Shown: positions 5,848-14,587, counted from the stretch's first letter. The stretch: DNA of 64,000 bases from Fibrobacter succinogenes (GCF_902779965.1 NZ_CACZDK010000026.1:19558-83557); one strand, 5' to 3'. Notes: generated from the letters alone by a model not told the origin. Made by a program: numbers and translations.

Positions 5848-8610
5848 ATGGAAATGGAAACACGTTACAACCCGAAAATTGTAGAAGACCGTTGGCACGA
5901 CCAATGGGAAAAGAATAATGATTTTGCCCCGAGCGGAAAGGGTGAACCTTTCTCCGTCGTCATTCCGCCCCCGAACGTAACCGGTGCATTGCACCTGGGT
6001 CACGCCCTGAACGACACGCTTCAGGATATCCTCGTCCGCTATCGCCGCAAGACTGGCCGCGACACGCTCTGGATTCCGGGCACGGACCACGCTGGTATCG
6101 CCACGCAGGCTGTCGTCGAAAAGAGACTTTTCCAGGACGAGCACAAGACCCGCCACGATATCGGCCGCGAAGCTCTCGTCGAACGCATCTGGAAGTGGAA
6201 GGACGAATACGAAGCCCGTATTACCAAGCAGTTGAAGAGCCTCGGTGTGAGCTGCGACTGGAGCCGCCAGCGCTTTACGCTCGACCCGGTTTGCGCAAAG
6301 GCTGTCCGCCACGCATTCTTCAACCTTTTCAAGAAGGGTCTTATCTACCGCGGTAAGCGTCTCGTGAACTGGGACACCAAGCTCCAGACCGCTGTTGCCG
6401 ACGATGAAATTTATTACGAAACTGTGAAGGGGCACTTCTGGACGTTCAAGTATCCGTTGGCCGACGGTTCGGGCTTTATCCCGGTTTCGACGACGCGTCC
6501 GGAAACGATCATGGGCGATACGGCTCTCGCTGTGCACCCGAACGACGAACGCTACAAGCAGTTCATCGGCAAGATGCTCAAGGTTCCGTTCGTGAACCGC
6601 GAAATTCCGGTGATTGCAGATGCCATTCTCGTGGATATGGAATTCGGTACGGGTTCCGTGAAGGTGACTCCGGCTCATGACCCGAACGACTATGCAACGG
6701 GCCTCCGCCACAAGCTCCCGATGATCAACATCATGAACGACGACGGCAGCCTCAACGAGAACGCCGGTCCGTTCCAGGGCATGAAGGGTCAGGCCGCACG
6801 CGACGCTGTGGTGAAGGGTCTCGAAGATCTCGGCCTCCTCATCAAGGTCGAAGACCACGAAATGCAGGTGGGTCATTCCGACCGTTCCAAGACTGTGATT
6901 GAACCGTACTTGAGCGACCAGTGGTTCGTGAAGATGGACGTTCTCGCCGACAACGCCATGAAGGCTGTCACGAGCGGCGAAATCAAGATTATTCCGGAAC
7001 GTTATGCGAACAAGTACCTCGACTGGCTCAAGGAAAAGCGCGACTGGTGCATCAGCCGTCAGCTCTGGTGGGGCCACCGCATTCCTATTTGGCACGCCGA
7101 CGAAACGACGACCGAAGAGGACTTGAGCAAGGCATTCGCAGGCCGTAACGACATTTACTATTACAAGGCACAGAACGGCATCTGGCTCATCTGCTCCGAA
7201 GAAGAAAACCTCTCCGAAGACGCTGTTGCCTGTCACAAGATTGTACAGGAAGAAGACGTGCTTGACACGTGGTTCTCCAGTGGCCTTTGGCCGCACTCCA
7301 CGATGGGCTGGCCGGAACAGACGGACACGCTCAAGAAGTACTATCCGACTTCTGTGCTCGTGACGAGCCGCGACATCATCACGCTCTGGGTCGCCCGCAT
7401 GGTGCTCTTCAGCCAGGAGAACATGGGCACGGTTCCGTTCCACACGGTGTACATCCACCCGAAGATTTTGGACGGCAATGGCATGACCATGAGCAAGTCC
7501 AAGGGCAATGGCGTGGACCCGATGGATATCGAAAAGAAGTACGGCACGGACGCTCTCCGCTTCGTGATGGCAAGCCTCTGCACCGACAACCAGGACGTTC
7601 GTCTCCCGGTGAAGAAGGAAAAGCAGGAAGATGGCTCCGTCATCAACACGAGCGAAAAGTTCGAAATTGGTCGTAATTTCTCGAACAAGCTCTGGAACGC
7701 TTGCCGCTTCTTGTTCCCGCACTTGGAACAGGCAGGCGCACTTTCCAAGGAAATGCTCCCGATGGATTCTTCGATCTTCGCACTCGAAGACCGCTGGATT
7801 CTCTCTCGCTTGAACTCCACCATCCAGGACGCAACGAAGATGCTCGAAGAGTTCCACTTTGCTGAACTCGCCGGCTTCCTCTACCGCTTTGTGTGGGACG
7901 ATGTCTGCTCAAGCTACTTGGAAATCAAGAAGGCCGTGATCAACAGCGAAACGCTCACCGCCGAAAAGAAGAACGCTATGGCAATCCTCAGCCACGTGCT
8001 CCGCGGCGTGATTGACCTGTTGCATCCGGTGATGCCGTTCATCACGGAAGAACTGAACGCAACGCTCTTCCCGGGTTCTGAACGCGTGATCAACAGCGCA
8101 TGGCCGAAGGCTAACACAAGCCTCATCGACGCCAAGATCGAAGCCGCTTTCAACCAGGCATTCGCCGTCGTGGAAAGTGTGCGTGGCGTGCGCGGTCGCT
8201 ACAACGTAAGCCCGGCTACCAAGCTCAAGGCTGTCGTGAGCGTCGACACCGCCGAAACCGAAGCTAGCGTGAAGGACTGCCAGGCAATCATCACCGAACT
8301 CGGTGGACTTGAATCGTTCTCTGTAGCTGTTAAGGCTGCAAAGCCGAAGTTCAGCGCAAGCTCCGTGGTGCCGGGTGGCGAACTCTACATCCCGCTCGAA
8401 GGTATCCTTGACCCGGCTGCAGAAATCGCACGCCTCGAAAAGGAAATCGAAAAGGCAAAGGCATTCGCCGCTTCTATCGAGAAAAAACTTTCTAACCAAA
8501 AGTTTGTCTCAGGAGCACCGGAGGCCGTTGTCAATGCTGAACGTGTAAAGTTGGCTACTCAGCAGGATATCATCGCCAAAAACGAAGCGGCATTGAAAGA
8601 ACTAAAGTAG
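5848..8610 (+). CDS. valS: Valine-tRNA ligase
   Basis: A class I aminoacyl-tRNA synthetase of about 920 residues, the usual length, charging tRNA-Val in the cytoplasm. The HIGH motif lies in PPNVTGALHLGHA near residue 50 and the KMSKS motif in MTMSKSKGNG near 550. The editing (CP1) domain has STTRPETIMGDTA. The C-terminal 70 residues form the tRNA-binding coiled coil. No Shine-Dalgarno is obvious; ATG 5848, ATG 5854 and GTG 5839 are all possible starts. The last 130 bases use AAA, TTG and GTT codons, while the body prefers AAG, CTC and GTG. The gene is followed by a second, body-like version of its own tail, so the present 3' end may have been acquired. Confidence 0.95.
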   Translation: MEMETRYNPKIVEDRWHDQWEKNNDFAPSGKGEPFSVVIPPPNVTGALHLGHALNDTLQDILVRYRRKTGRDTLWIPGTDHAGIATQAVVEKRLFQDEHKTRHDIGREALVERIWKWKDEYEARITKQLKSLGVSCDWSRQRFTLDPVCAKAVRHAFFNLFKKGLIYRGKRLVNWDTKLQTAVADDEIYYETVKGHFWTFKYPLADGSGFIPVSTTRPETIMGDTALAVHPNDERYKQFIGKMLKVPFVNREIPVIADAILVDMEFGTGSVKVTPAHDPNDYATGLRHKLPMINIMNDDGSLNENAGPFQGMKGQAARDAVVKGLEDLGLLIKVEDHEMQVGHSDRSKTVIEPYLSDQWFVKMDVLADNAMKAVTSGEIKIIPERYANKYLDWLKEKRDWCISRQLWWGHRIPIWHADETTTEEDLSKAFAGRNDIYYYKAQNGIWLICSEEENLSEDAVACHKIVQEEDVLDTWFSSGLWPHSTMGWPEQTDTLKKYYPTSVLVTSRDIITLWVARMVLFSQENMGTVPFHTVYIHPKILDGNGMTMSKSKGNGVDPMDIEKKYGTDALRFVMASLCTDNQDVRLPVKKEKQEDGSVINTSEKFEIGRNFSNKLWNACRFLFPHLEQAGALSKEMLPMDSSIFALEDRWILSRLNSTIQDATKMLEEFHFAELAGFLYRFVWDDVCSSYLEIKKAVINSETLTAEKKNAMAILSHVLRGVIDLLHPVMPFITEELNATLFPGSERVINSAWPKANTSLIDAKIEAAFNQAFAVVESVRGVRGRYNVSPATKLKAVVSVDTAETEASVKDCQAIITELGGLESFSVAVKAAKPKFSASSVVPGGELYIPLEGILDPAAEIARLEKEIEKAKAFAASIEKKLSNQKFVSGAPEAVVNAERVKLATQQDIIAKNEAALKELK

Positions 8611-8631
8611 CTCTCCAATGACAAATGCGTA

Positions 8632-8705
8632 GGGCGAGAGTCGCGGGCAAATTTATTTGCACATGACCGAGCCCAGCATTTGGTACTTAAGCGAAGCGAA
8701 AGTAC
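8632..8705. repeat. Structured repeat element F1, copy R1
   Basis: Outer stem CAAATGC (8632-8638) pairs with GCATTTG (8676-8682). Inside are the block GTAGGGCGAGAGTCGCG, the hairpin GCAAATTTATTTGC (8647-8660) and the block ACATGACCGAGCC. A last hairpin GTACTT…AAGTAC (8683-8705) has loop AAGCGAAGCGA. It begins 22 bases after the valS stop codon. Confidence 0.85.
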
Positions 8706-8818
8706 AGAAGTTCGTCAATGGCGCTCCGGAAGCTGTCGTGAACGCCGAACGCACCAAGCTCGCTACACAGAGAGAAATTATCGCCAAGGACGAAGCAGCC
8801 CTGAAGGATCTGCGATAA
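8705..8818 (+). pseudogene. Displaced valS 3' end (tail B)
   Basis: The frame reads Gln-Lys-Phe-Val-Asn-Gly-Ala-Pro-Glu-Ala and ends Leu-Lys-Asp-Leu-Arg-stop, 37 codons aligning with the last 37 codons of valS. Most base differences are synonymous, and its codon choice (AAG, CTC, GTG, AAC) fits the valS body better than the present valS tail does. It has no start codon and is not expected to be translated. It looks like the former or a foreign valS tail, pushed downstream by the insertion of the present tail and R1. Confidence 0.8.
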
Positions 8819-8831
8819 TTTCTCAGCAAGA

Positions 8832-8916
8832 CAAATGCGTAGGGCGAGAGTCGCGGGCAAATTTATTTGCACATGACCGAGGCCAGCATTTGGCACTTGA
8901 GCGAAGCGAAAGTGCC
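8832..8916. repeat. Structured repeat element F1, copy R2
   Basis: Nearly identical to R1 and exactly 200 bases further on. The final hairpin is GGCACTT…AAGTGCC (8892-8916), where R1 has GTACTT…AAGTAC: both sides of one base pair changed together. A C-to-G change lies in the second block (GAGGCC for GAGCCC). Confidence 0.85.
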
Positions 8917-8917
8917 C

Positions 8918-8959
8918 ATCATTGCCAAAAACGAAGCGGCATTGAAAGAACTGAAGTAG
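8918..8959 (+). pseudogene. Third copy of the valS 3' end (tail A')
   Basis: Fourteen codons reading IIAKNEAALKELK-stop, nearly base-identical to the present valS end (two synonymous changes: ATC-GCC to ATT-GCC, CTA to CTG). It follows R2 directly. It is a remnant without a start. Confidence 0.8.
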
Positions 8960-8965
8960 ATAGCA

Positions 8966-9022
8966 GTTCACTTCGACTAGGCTCAGTGAACTTGAAGGTC
9001 CCTGAGCCTGCCGAAGGGCCGT
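8966..9022. repeat. Intergenic repeat F3 (GTTCACT…AGTGAAC plus CCTGAGCCTGCCGAAGGG)
   Basis: A hairpin with arms GTTCACT/AGTGAAC (8966-8991), then GGTCCCTGAGCCTGCCGAAG with the start of a G run. Close relatives occur in frame inside the UvrD-fusion gene (55671-55746) and, as the first half only, inside the FISUC lipoprotein gene (62699-62723). Confidence 0.8.
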
Positions 9023-9067
9023 AGAGTATTGCAATCCGTAAGCATTGCATTTCATCTTGTGAAACGC

Positions 9068-9100
9068 AAGCTCCGTCAGTGAACGGAGCTTTCTTTGTTT
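9068..9100 (+). terminator. Rho-independent terminator after the valS repeat region
   Basis: Perfect 9-bp arms AAGCTCCGT/ACGGAGCTT around CAGTGA, followed by TTCTTTGTTTTC. It is the first good terminator downstream of valS, which implies that the repeat region is transcribed with valS. Confidence 0.75.
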
Positions 9101-9135
9101 TCCTCAAAACGTTCATTTAGTATATTGCAATTGTT

Positions 9136-9711
9136 ATGAGTTCTATCAAAAGAATACTATGCCTTTTATTCGTAATTACGTCAACAATACCCTTAACGGG
9201 CTGCGTAACGTTGCTCATGCTTGCAGATCAAAGGCAATCAATAACGATTGAAGCATCCGATGGCGAAAAATACGACTTTTACATAAACGAAGGCCTTGTA
9301 TGTTCCTATACGGACAAATGCATATTCAAGCACAATGTGAACAGCAGATGCAACTTGATGAACATCTCCGCAAGGCGCGATTCTACAATCTACGGTTCAA
9401 AAGAATACGGTTATAAAGAAGTTCCATTCCTCATTTCGGTTCTTGATAAAAATGACGATGAAAAATACAACAGATGCCCAGAAGGATTCCTTGGAGCCGA
9501 TGTTGTAGTTCCAATCAATGAGTATCTTAGCGCACGCAATAAAAGGATCCAAAGCCAGAAAAACGCCGCACGATGGGACATTTCGCCATTTGCATCAAGT
9601 TCCAGCAGCAAGACTGCTTCTAGCTCAAGCCGCCAAAAAGCAAAAAAGACTTCCGATGAAGACTACATTTCGGCATACAAGCGATATAAAACCAGCCAAA
9701 CCAGCTATTAA
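9136..9711 (+). CDS. Putative lipoprotein, function unknown
   Basis: A 191-residue protein with a signal peptide (KRILCLLFVITSTIPLTGC); Leu-Thr-Gly-Cys is a lipobox, so the mature protein should be lipid-anchored from Cys23. The middle (about 30-120) has EASDGEKYDFYINEGLVC and four more cysteines, perhaps forming disulfides. The C-terminus is low-complexity Ser/Lys (SSSSSKTASSSSRQKAKK), typical of exported Fibrobacter proteins. No recognised domain. TATATTGC lies at about 9120, only 15 bases before the ATG, and no Shine-Dalgarno is seen, so translation may be leaderless or the start may be slightly off. Confidence 0.7.
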   Translation: MSSIKRILCLLFVITSTIPLTGCVTLLMLADQRQSITIEASDGEKYDFYINEGLVCSYTDKCIFKHNVNSRCNLMNISARRDSTIYGSKEYGYKEVPFLISVLDKNDDEKYNRCPEGFLGADVVVPINEYLSARNKRIQSQKNAARWDISPFASSSSSKTASSSSRQKAKKTSDEDYISAYKRYKTSQTSY

Positions 9712-9748
9712 TCCGTAGTGTAAGTTTTTTAACATAAAAAAGTAATAA

Positions 9749-9852
9749 TCGTATTCTATACGAACATAACGTGTATTATAAAGACATTTCATTAAACTTT
9801 TGTATTATATGATACGAAGTGTAGTATAATACAGAAGTGTGTTTTATATACA
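9749..9852. promoter_or_regulatory. Cluster of palindromes upstream of the duplicated-domain lipoprotein
   Basis: Palindromes TCGTATTCTATACGA (9749-9763), TGTATTATATGATACGA (9801-9817), TGTAGTATAATACA (9820-9833) and the half-matching TGTTTTATATACA (9840-9852). The last three start 19 and 20 bases apart. The general form TGTAT-n-ATACA matches the array at 47787-47843 upstream of another lipoprotein. Likely operators; the regulator is not known. Confidence 0.5.
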
Positions 9853-9942
9853 AAGTAATTACACAAAGTAACAAACTGTAACGCATTTGTCCAAGGTTAT
9901 TTATATTCTTAGCATCAGACAATCAAACAGGAGGATACTCTG

Positions 9943-11523
9943 ATGATAAGAACAAAAAAATTCTCTAAAGCTTCGATTTTGGGCGTAGCCGCTGTGTCAA
10001 CACTCTTCACAGCATGTGACCTCATCAACGACTTCATCCCCGCAGATCCCAATCCAGGAGATCCGAAACCACAGATAAGTTCATCAAGCAATGTTGTACC
10101 AACACCGGTATCATCATCCAGCGCCATTTTGCCGGACTCTTCTAACAGCGAGCACTCTGCATTCCAGACTTGGCGCGGAACAGACGGCGATCAGCGTATC
10201 ATCACAGGTGCAGACAACGGAACCGAAACTTCCGGCTACTGGTTTAGCTATGCCGATAAAGCTGACGGTGGCGAATCCAAAATCATTTGGCCTGTGGAAA
10301 TAGGAGATGTATACAGCGATGAATCTCTACAGCCAGTCGTTGAACACTGCAATGGTATTTGCGGTACAGCCACCTTAAGAAAGGGTAACTTACCATACCC
10401 ACCTTTTGTAGGCGTTGGATTCACAATTGCCGGAGAAACAGAATTCGGTGAACCCGCTGCCGCTGATGTTTCAAGCATGGGTGGCGTATGCGTATCTTAC
10501 GCATCCGAAGTTCCTGTAGTTCTCGAAATGAGCTTTACCGATGACATTGACGCTAGACTCGGTTACGCCAATCCCATGGTCACTCTTCCCAAAGCCACCT
10601 CGGGCATAACAAAGTTCATTCCATGGTCTAACTTCAAGCAACCTTCTTGGTACACTGGAGCATTTACAATGTCTGGCGACCAAGGAGCAACGCAGCTCGC
10701 TCTTTTACGTTTCCGCTTCCAAGCTAATCAGGGTGACTACCGTTTCAACATTACAGAAGTCGGGAGCTTAGATGGTTGCACGGGCGTTCCAGCATCGCTT
10801 GACTTTACTTCCCAAGAAATTCCGCCGATTGATCCGCCAAAGCCACCAGTTCCGCAACCGAACAACTTTGAAACTTGGTTCGGCACGTCTGGTTCCGCAC
10901 AAATCATTACCGGATACGACAACGGCACCGAAACCTCCGGCTACTGGTTCACCTATAGTGACAATGTTGATGGTGGCATGTCTACAATCATTTGGCCTGT
11001 GGAAATAGGCAATGAATACGATCCAGAAGCTAAGGATCCCGTTATTGAACACTGCGGCGGTCTTTGCGGAAAAGCAGTCCTCGATCAGGGTTCACTGGTA
11101 TATCAGCCGTATGTAGCTGTAGGCTTCAATTTGGCAGGAGAATCGTATGACGGGGGTAAAGCTGATATAGTTGATGCCTCTGCCATGGGCGGCGTCTGCA
11201 TCACATACACATCCAGTACACAACCGGTTCTCGAAATGGGCCTTGGCGAAGAAATGGACGCAGCAATCGGCTATGCCAATCCTGCCATAATACTTCCCAA
11301 GAGCATCTCAGGCACAACAAAGTTCATTCCGTGGTCTAGCTTCAAGCAGCCGTCTTGGTACAGTGGCAAAAAAACGCTTACCGGTGAAGAAGCAGCAAAG
11401 AATCTCGCAAATCTCAAATTCAAAATACAGGCACAATCAGGCGAATACGACTTCAACATTCAAGCAATCGGTCCGTACAACAGCGGAACCTGCGCACCTC
11501 AAGTTATCGCTCAGTCAAAATAA
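9943..11523 (+). CDS. Lipoprotein with two tandem copies of a Fibrobacter-type domain
   Basis: A 526-residue exported protein. The signal peptide ends in LFTAC, so Cys25 should be lipidated. After a Pro/Ser linker (about 30-70) come two similar domains of about 190 residues (73-285 and 305-520). Shared signatures are NGTETSGYWF, SKIIWPVEIG or STIIWPVEIG, VVEHCNGICG or VIEHCGGLCG, and TKFIPWSNFKQPSWY or TKFIPWSSFKQPSWY. The domain looks beta-rich and may bind carbohydrate, as similar surface lipoproteins of fibre-degrading Fibrobacter are thought to do; that is inference. CAGGAGG precedes the ATG. A palindrome cluster lies upstream and two terminators follow. Confidence 0.75.
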   Translation: MIRTKKFSKASILGVAAVSTLFTACDLINDFIPADPNPGDPKPQISSSSNVVPTPVSSSSAILPDSSNSEHSAFQTWRGTDGDQRIITGADNGTETSGYWFSYADKADGGESKIIWPVEIGDVYSDESLQPVVEHCNGICGTATLRKGNLPYPPFVGVGFTIAGETEFGEPAAADVSSMGGVCVSYASEVPVVLEMSFTDDIDARLGYANPMVTLPKATSGITKFIPWSNFKQPSWYTGAFTMSGDQGATQLALLRFRFQANQGDYRFNITEVGSLDGCTGVPASLDFTSQEIPPIDPPKPPVPQPNNFETWFGTSGSAQIITGYDNGTETSGYWFTYSDNVDGGMSTIIWPVEIGNEYDPEAKDPVIEHCGGLCGKAVLDQGSLVYQPYVAVGFNLAGESYDGGKADIVDASAMGGVCITYTSSTQPVLEMGLGEEMDAAIGYANPAIILPKSISGTTKFIPWSSFKQPSWYSGKKTLTGEEAAKNLANLKFKIQAQSGEYDFNIQAIGPYNSGTCAPQVIAQSK

Positions 11524-11550
11524 AAAAATCATAGCAATCTCCTTATGTAG

Positions 11551-11580
11551 AAAGTCCCGCACAGAGTGCGGGACTTTTCT
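11551..11580 (+). terminator. Rho-independent terminator
   Basis: Perfect 12-bp arms AAAGTCCCGCAC/GTGCGGGACTTT with loop AGA, then TTCT. It ends the lipoprotein gene at 9943-11523. Confidence 0.85.
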
Positions 11581-11589
11581 GTTTAACAA

Positions 11590-11619
11590 AAATCCGGCCT
11601 CACATGAGGTCGGATTTTT
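11590..11619 (+). terminator. Second, tandem terminator
   Basis: Arms AAATCCGGCCTC/GAGGTCGGATTT around ACAT, followed by a T run, 10 bases after the first hairpin. Confidence 0.7.
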
Positions 11620-11630
11620 CAATTCTCTAC

Positions 11631-11723
11631 CGTCATTCTGAAAGGCGAAGCCTTGAAGAATCCAGTTAAAGTTCTAATGTAATTATGTTACTGGATGGGG
11701 CAAGCCCCATGACGAGATGACGG
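11631..11723. repeat. Intergenic repeat F2 (CGTCATTCTGA…GAAGAATCCAG type), paired copies
   Basis: CGTCATTCTGA, an inner hairpin AAGGCGAAGCCTT, and GAAGAATCCAG; then after a spacer CTGGAT, a hairpin GGGGCAAGCCCC, and ATGACGAGATGACGG. The two halves are inverted relative to each other. Related elements lie at 13395-13431, 18852-18875, 27523-27555, 34850-34888 and 56092-56177, and in coding sequence at 62846-62965. Confidence 0.75.
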
Positions 11724-11724
11724 A

Positions 11725-13206
11725 TTATTCCTTATCCTTTTCCTTGTCGTGGCATTCACTGCAATGGCACGGGCAATGATAGCAGTCACCCGTTTCGGCG
11801 TAGTCCTTGCCAGTCCAGCAGTAAGTGCAAAGGTCTTCTTCCGGGAGGCCGATAGCCTGGATCAAGTCGTCAATGCGCTGGAACGCAAGCGACGTGAGGT
11901 TCAGCTTATTGCGGATGTATTCGACCATGTCCTTGTACGGCTGGCCATTCGGATCGGTGTACTTGTCGAGATCGGCGTTTTCACCTTCCTGGTCGCGAAT
12001 GTAACGGCGCGTGATGAGGTCGTATTCATTCTTGGAGCGAGAGAAGTTGATGAACTTGCACGGATAAACGAGCGGCGGGCAAGCAATACGCATGTGCGTT
12101 TCCTTGCAGCCCATCGAATAAAGTTTCTGGGCTTGCTTACCGAGCTGTGTTCCGCGAACGATGGAGTCATCGCAGAAAACGAGGCGACGGTCCTTGATGA
12201 GTTCCGGAATCGGGATGAGCTTCATCGAGGCGACATGTTCGCGCTGGCGCTGGTCCTGCGGCATAAAGGAACGTGCCCAAGTCGGAGTGTACTTCACGAA
12301 CGGGCGAGCAAACTTGATGCCAGCTTCATGAGCATAACCCAAAGCGTGAGACGTGCCGGAATCCGGAATACCGCAAGCGGCATCGGCTTCGGTCGGGGTG
12401 CGCTTGGCAAGAGCAGAACCGCAACGGTAGCGAGTCATTTCAACATTGCGTCCTTCGTAACTGGAGGCCGGGTAACCGTAATACACCCAAAGGAACGAAC
12501 AAATTGCCTTTTTCTTGCGCGGTTCAACAAGCGTTGTATCGCCATCCGGCGTGAGTTCAACCACTTCACCTGGACCAAGATCGCGAACGTATTCGTAACC
12601 AAGGTTCGGAAGAGCGCAGCTTTCTTGCAAGGCAATCATAGCGCCATTCTTCTTGCCGAGGATAATTGCCGTACGGCCCCACTTGTCGCGGCAAGCGTAG
12701 AAGCGGCCCTGGCTATCCATGATGAGCACGGAGCAGCTGCCCTTGACTTTGTCCTGAACGTACTTGAGACCATCGATGATGGAATCCTGAGTAGCAATAA
12801 GGGCCGACACCACTTCGGTCGGTCCTACCATTCCACTCGTCGTCGAGAACTGGAGCTGCATGCAATTGTTGCGGAAGAGTTCTTCCTTGATTTCTTCAAT
12901 GTTCGTAATGAGACCAACAGTCACAATCGCGAACGTTCCCAGCTTGGAGGTCATGACGAGCGGCTGCGGATCCGTGTCGGAGATGACGCCTAAGCCAACC
13001 TTGCCGGAAAAATGTGAAAGATCGTGCTCGAACTTGCTGCGGAACGGAGTGTTCTGGATGTTGTGAATCGAGCGATGGAAAACTCCATCTGATTTCAAAA
13101 CAGCCATACCGCCGCGATGGGTTCCGAGGTGAGAATGGTAGTCGGTTCCGTAAAAGAGATCACAAACGCAATCTTCTTTGGAAATAACACCACAAAAGCC
13201 GCCCAT
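11725..13206 (-). CDS. purF: Amidophosphoribosyltransferase
   Basis: A 493-residue enzyme for the first step of purine synthesis: glutamine plus PRPP gives phosphoribosylamine. The N-terminal class II glutaminase domain shows YHSHLGTHRGGMAV and GPTEVVSALI. The phosphoribosyltransferase domain has the PRPP site LVFCDDSIVRGTQ near residue 345. Usually the nucleophile follows the initiator directly (Met-Cys-Gly); here the protein begins MGGFCGVI, so Cys5 aligns with the usual Cys and a four-residue propeptide would have to be removed. The C-terminus has CTYCWTG plus an extra Cys/His tail (CYHCPCHCSEC), perhaps binding metal or an Fe-S cluster. A monocistronic minus-strand gene. Confidence 0.92.
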   Translation of the reverse strand: MGGFCGVISKEDCVCDLFYGTDYHSHLGTHRGGMAVLKSDGVFHRSIHNIQNTPFRSKFEHDLSHFSGKVGLGVISDTDPQPLVMTSKLGTFAIVTVGLITNIEEIKEELFRNNCMQLQFSTTSGMVGPTEVVSALIATQDSIIDGLKYVQDKVKGSCSVLIMDSQGRFYACRDKWGRTAIILGKKNGAMIALQESCALPNLGYEYVRDLGPGEVVELTPDGDTTLVEPRKKKAICSFLWVYYGYPASSYEGRNVEMTRYRCGSALAKRTPTEADAACGIPDSGTSHALGYAHEAGIKFARPFVKYTPTWARSFMPQDQRQREHVASMKLIPIPELIKDRRLVFCDDSIVRGTQLGKQAQKLYSMGCKETHMRIACPPLVYPCKFINFSRSKNEYDLITRRYIRDQEGENADLDKYTDPNGQPYKDMVEYIRNKLNLTSLAFQRIDDLIQAIGLPEEDLCTYCWTGKDYAETGDCYHCPCHCSECHDKEKDKE

Positions 13207-13309
13207 ATAAGACTCCTAGATGAAAAGGATTTTTCCAGCGAAAAAATAGAAATCTTGCGCCATATGCAAAGACATCAACGCAAAAAAAATATTTCTGTAA
13301 GCTAGAAAG

Positions 13310-13431
13310 ATGGCGGATCTAGTCCGCCATGACGTGATAGGAAAGCAACGTTTTAAAACTGTATCACTGGAGTGAACCCACACATTGTGCAACCTGTCAC
13401 CCTGGAGGGGCGTGGCCCTGATAGGGTCCAT
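13310..13431. repeat. Two F2-type hairpin repeats upstream of purF
   Basis: The first is ATGGCGGA…TCCGCCAT followed by GACG (13310-13334). The second is GTCACCCTGG…AGGGTCCA with an inner hairpin GGGGCGTGGCCC (13395-13431). They fill the 250-bp gap between purF and the tandem exported-protein family. No other gene is seen there. Confidence 0.65.
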
Positions 13432-13457
13432 CATTTTTCATGTAACAAAAATATAAA

Positions 13458-14503
13458 TTATAGATTTCCGCTTTGGGGGCCGTATTCTATTGAACCGTCA
13501 TGGCGGATGATGAGGTAGTCACAGAATTGAGGGAACCTATACGGAACATCCGTTTTTGAAAACGGATTTTGGCATTTTTCGTTAGAATTTATTGAATAAT
13601 AGCAATCAAATGGAATGCCAACTTTTTTCGGTTCTTTACATCGTTCTATATGTGAATAGCCTCCATTGAGAACGGATGCTAAAAAATGTTCATCACTCAC
13701 AAAAAAAAGCTTTGAAACAAGAATATCACCGTTATCACTCAGCATAAATTCATACTGAAAAGAAAAACGATAACCCCACCTATGACCACATTGAATCAGA
13801 CGACCACGATATTCGCTTTCAAACCCCATTTGCAATGTCCCCACATATTTTCCTGACAAACCAATATTTTTCCATACATAATCTATAGAAGAGCCCCAAG
13901 CTCCATCATTTATATGTTTATCATAACTGATTTTAGCGACATACGATTTTTCAGATTCTCCCTTGTACCTTAGGCTCTCTTGCTGTAGCCATTTTGCAAA
14001 TGAAGGATTTTTATAAATAGTTTTTTTAATTTTTTCGTACAATTTAACTTCATCTATCGGCGATTCATTAAACGACTTCGTATTAGCCGCAATTCCTACA
14101 TTAGTGTGAATTAAACTTTCTATATTAGTGGAAATTAAACATCCTATTTTTTTTCCTGAAAACGCCAATCAAATCTAAAACTCAAATTTTCAAAAAACTT
14201 ATCCACTTTAGGTGTTGCGTAAACCGAATAATCTTCAGCAATTACACAGCAAGGATTATCACCACCCAGCTCATAGACTGGTCGAGTTATCACATTTGTA
14301 ACATTAAAAGATTTTTCAAATACAACAAATCTCGAATCTTGGCGAGCTTTGTTCAACGCATAGGAATCCCCGGCATACAACGTGGACCAAGGCTTAGTTT
14401 TAGCTAAGGGTTTGAGAATACCAACAGAAGAAGATTGTTCTTTAGCACAAACCGAGGCAGCACATACAAACAAAATAATAAATAAAATTTTTCCAAGTTT
14501 CAT
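13458..14503 (-). pseudogene. Exported family protein A2, frameshifted
   Basis: Two overlapping frames together make one family member. The upstream frame (14503-14144) has the signal peptide GKILFIILFVCAASVCA and RQDSRFVVFEKSF; the downstream frame (from 14168) has KNPSFAKWL, LSGKYVGTL, LSDNGDILV and the terminal CDYLIIRHDGSIEYGPQSG. They meet at a run of eight A on the gene strand (14147-14154); one more A would join them. The intact relative is A1 (15589-16512). The gene is either dead, phase-variable through the A run, or expressed by slippage. Function unknown. Confidence 0.7.
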
Positions 14504-14587
14504 TCCAATTCCAGCAACATGAATTTATCCTATTCTAAAATAGAAATCTGAATTATGGCAATGTTGTAAAAGCGTGAAAAATAAATT

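Noticed and set aside
5797..7857. 686-residue open frame antisense to valS
   Set aside because: It is a shadow caused by strong codon bias in valS; the composition is unnatural (Val/His/Arg-rich), and valS is certain.
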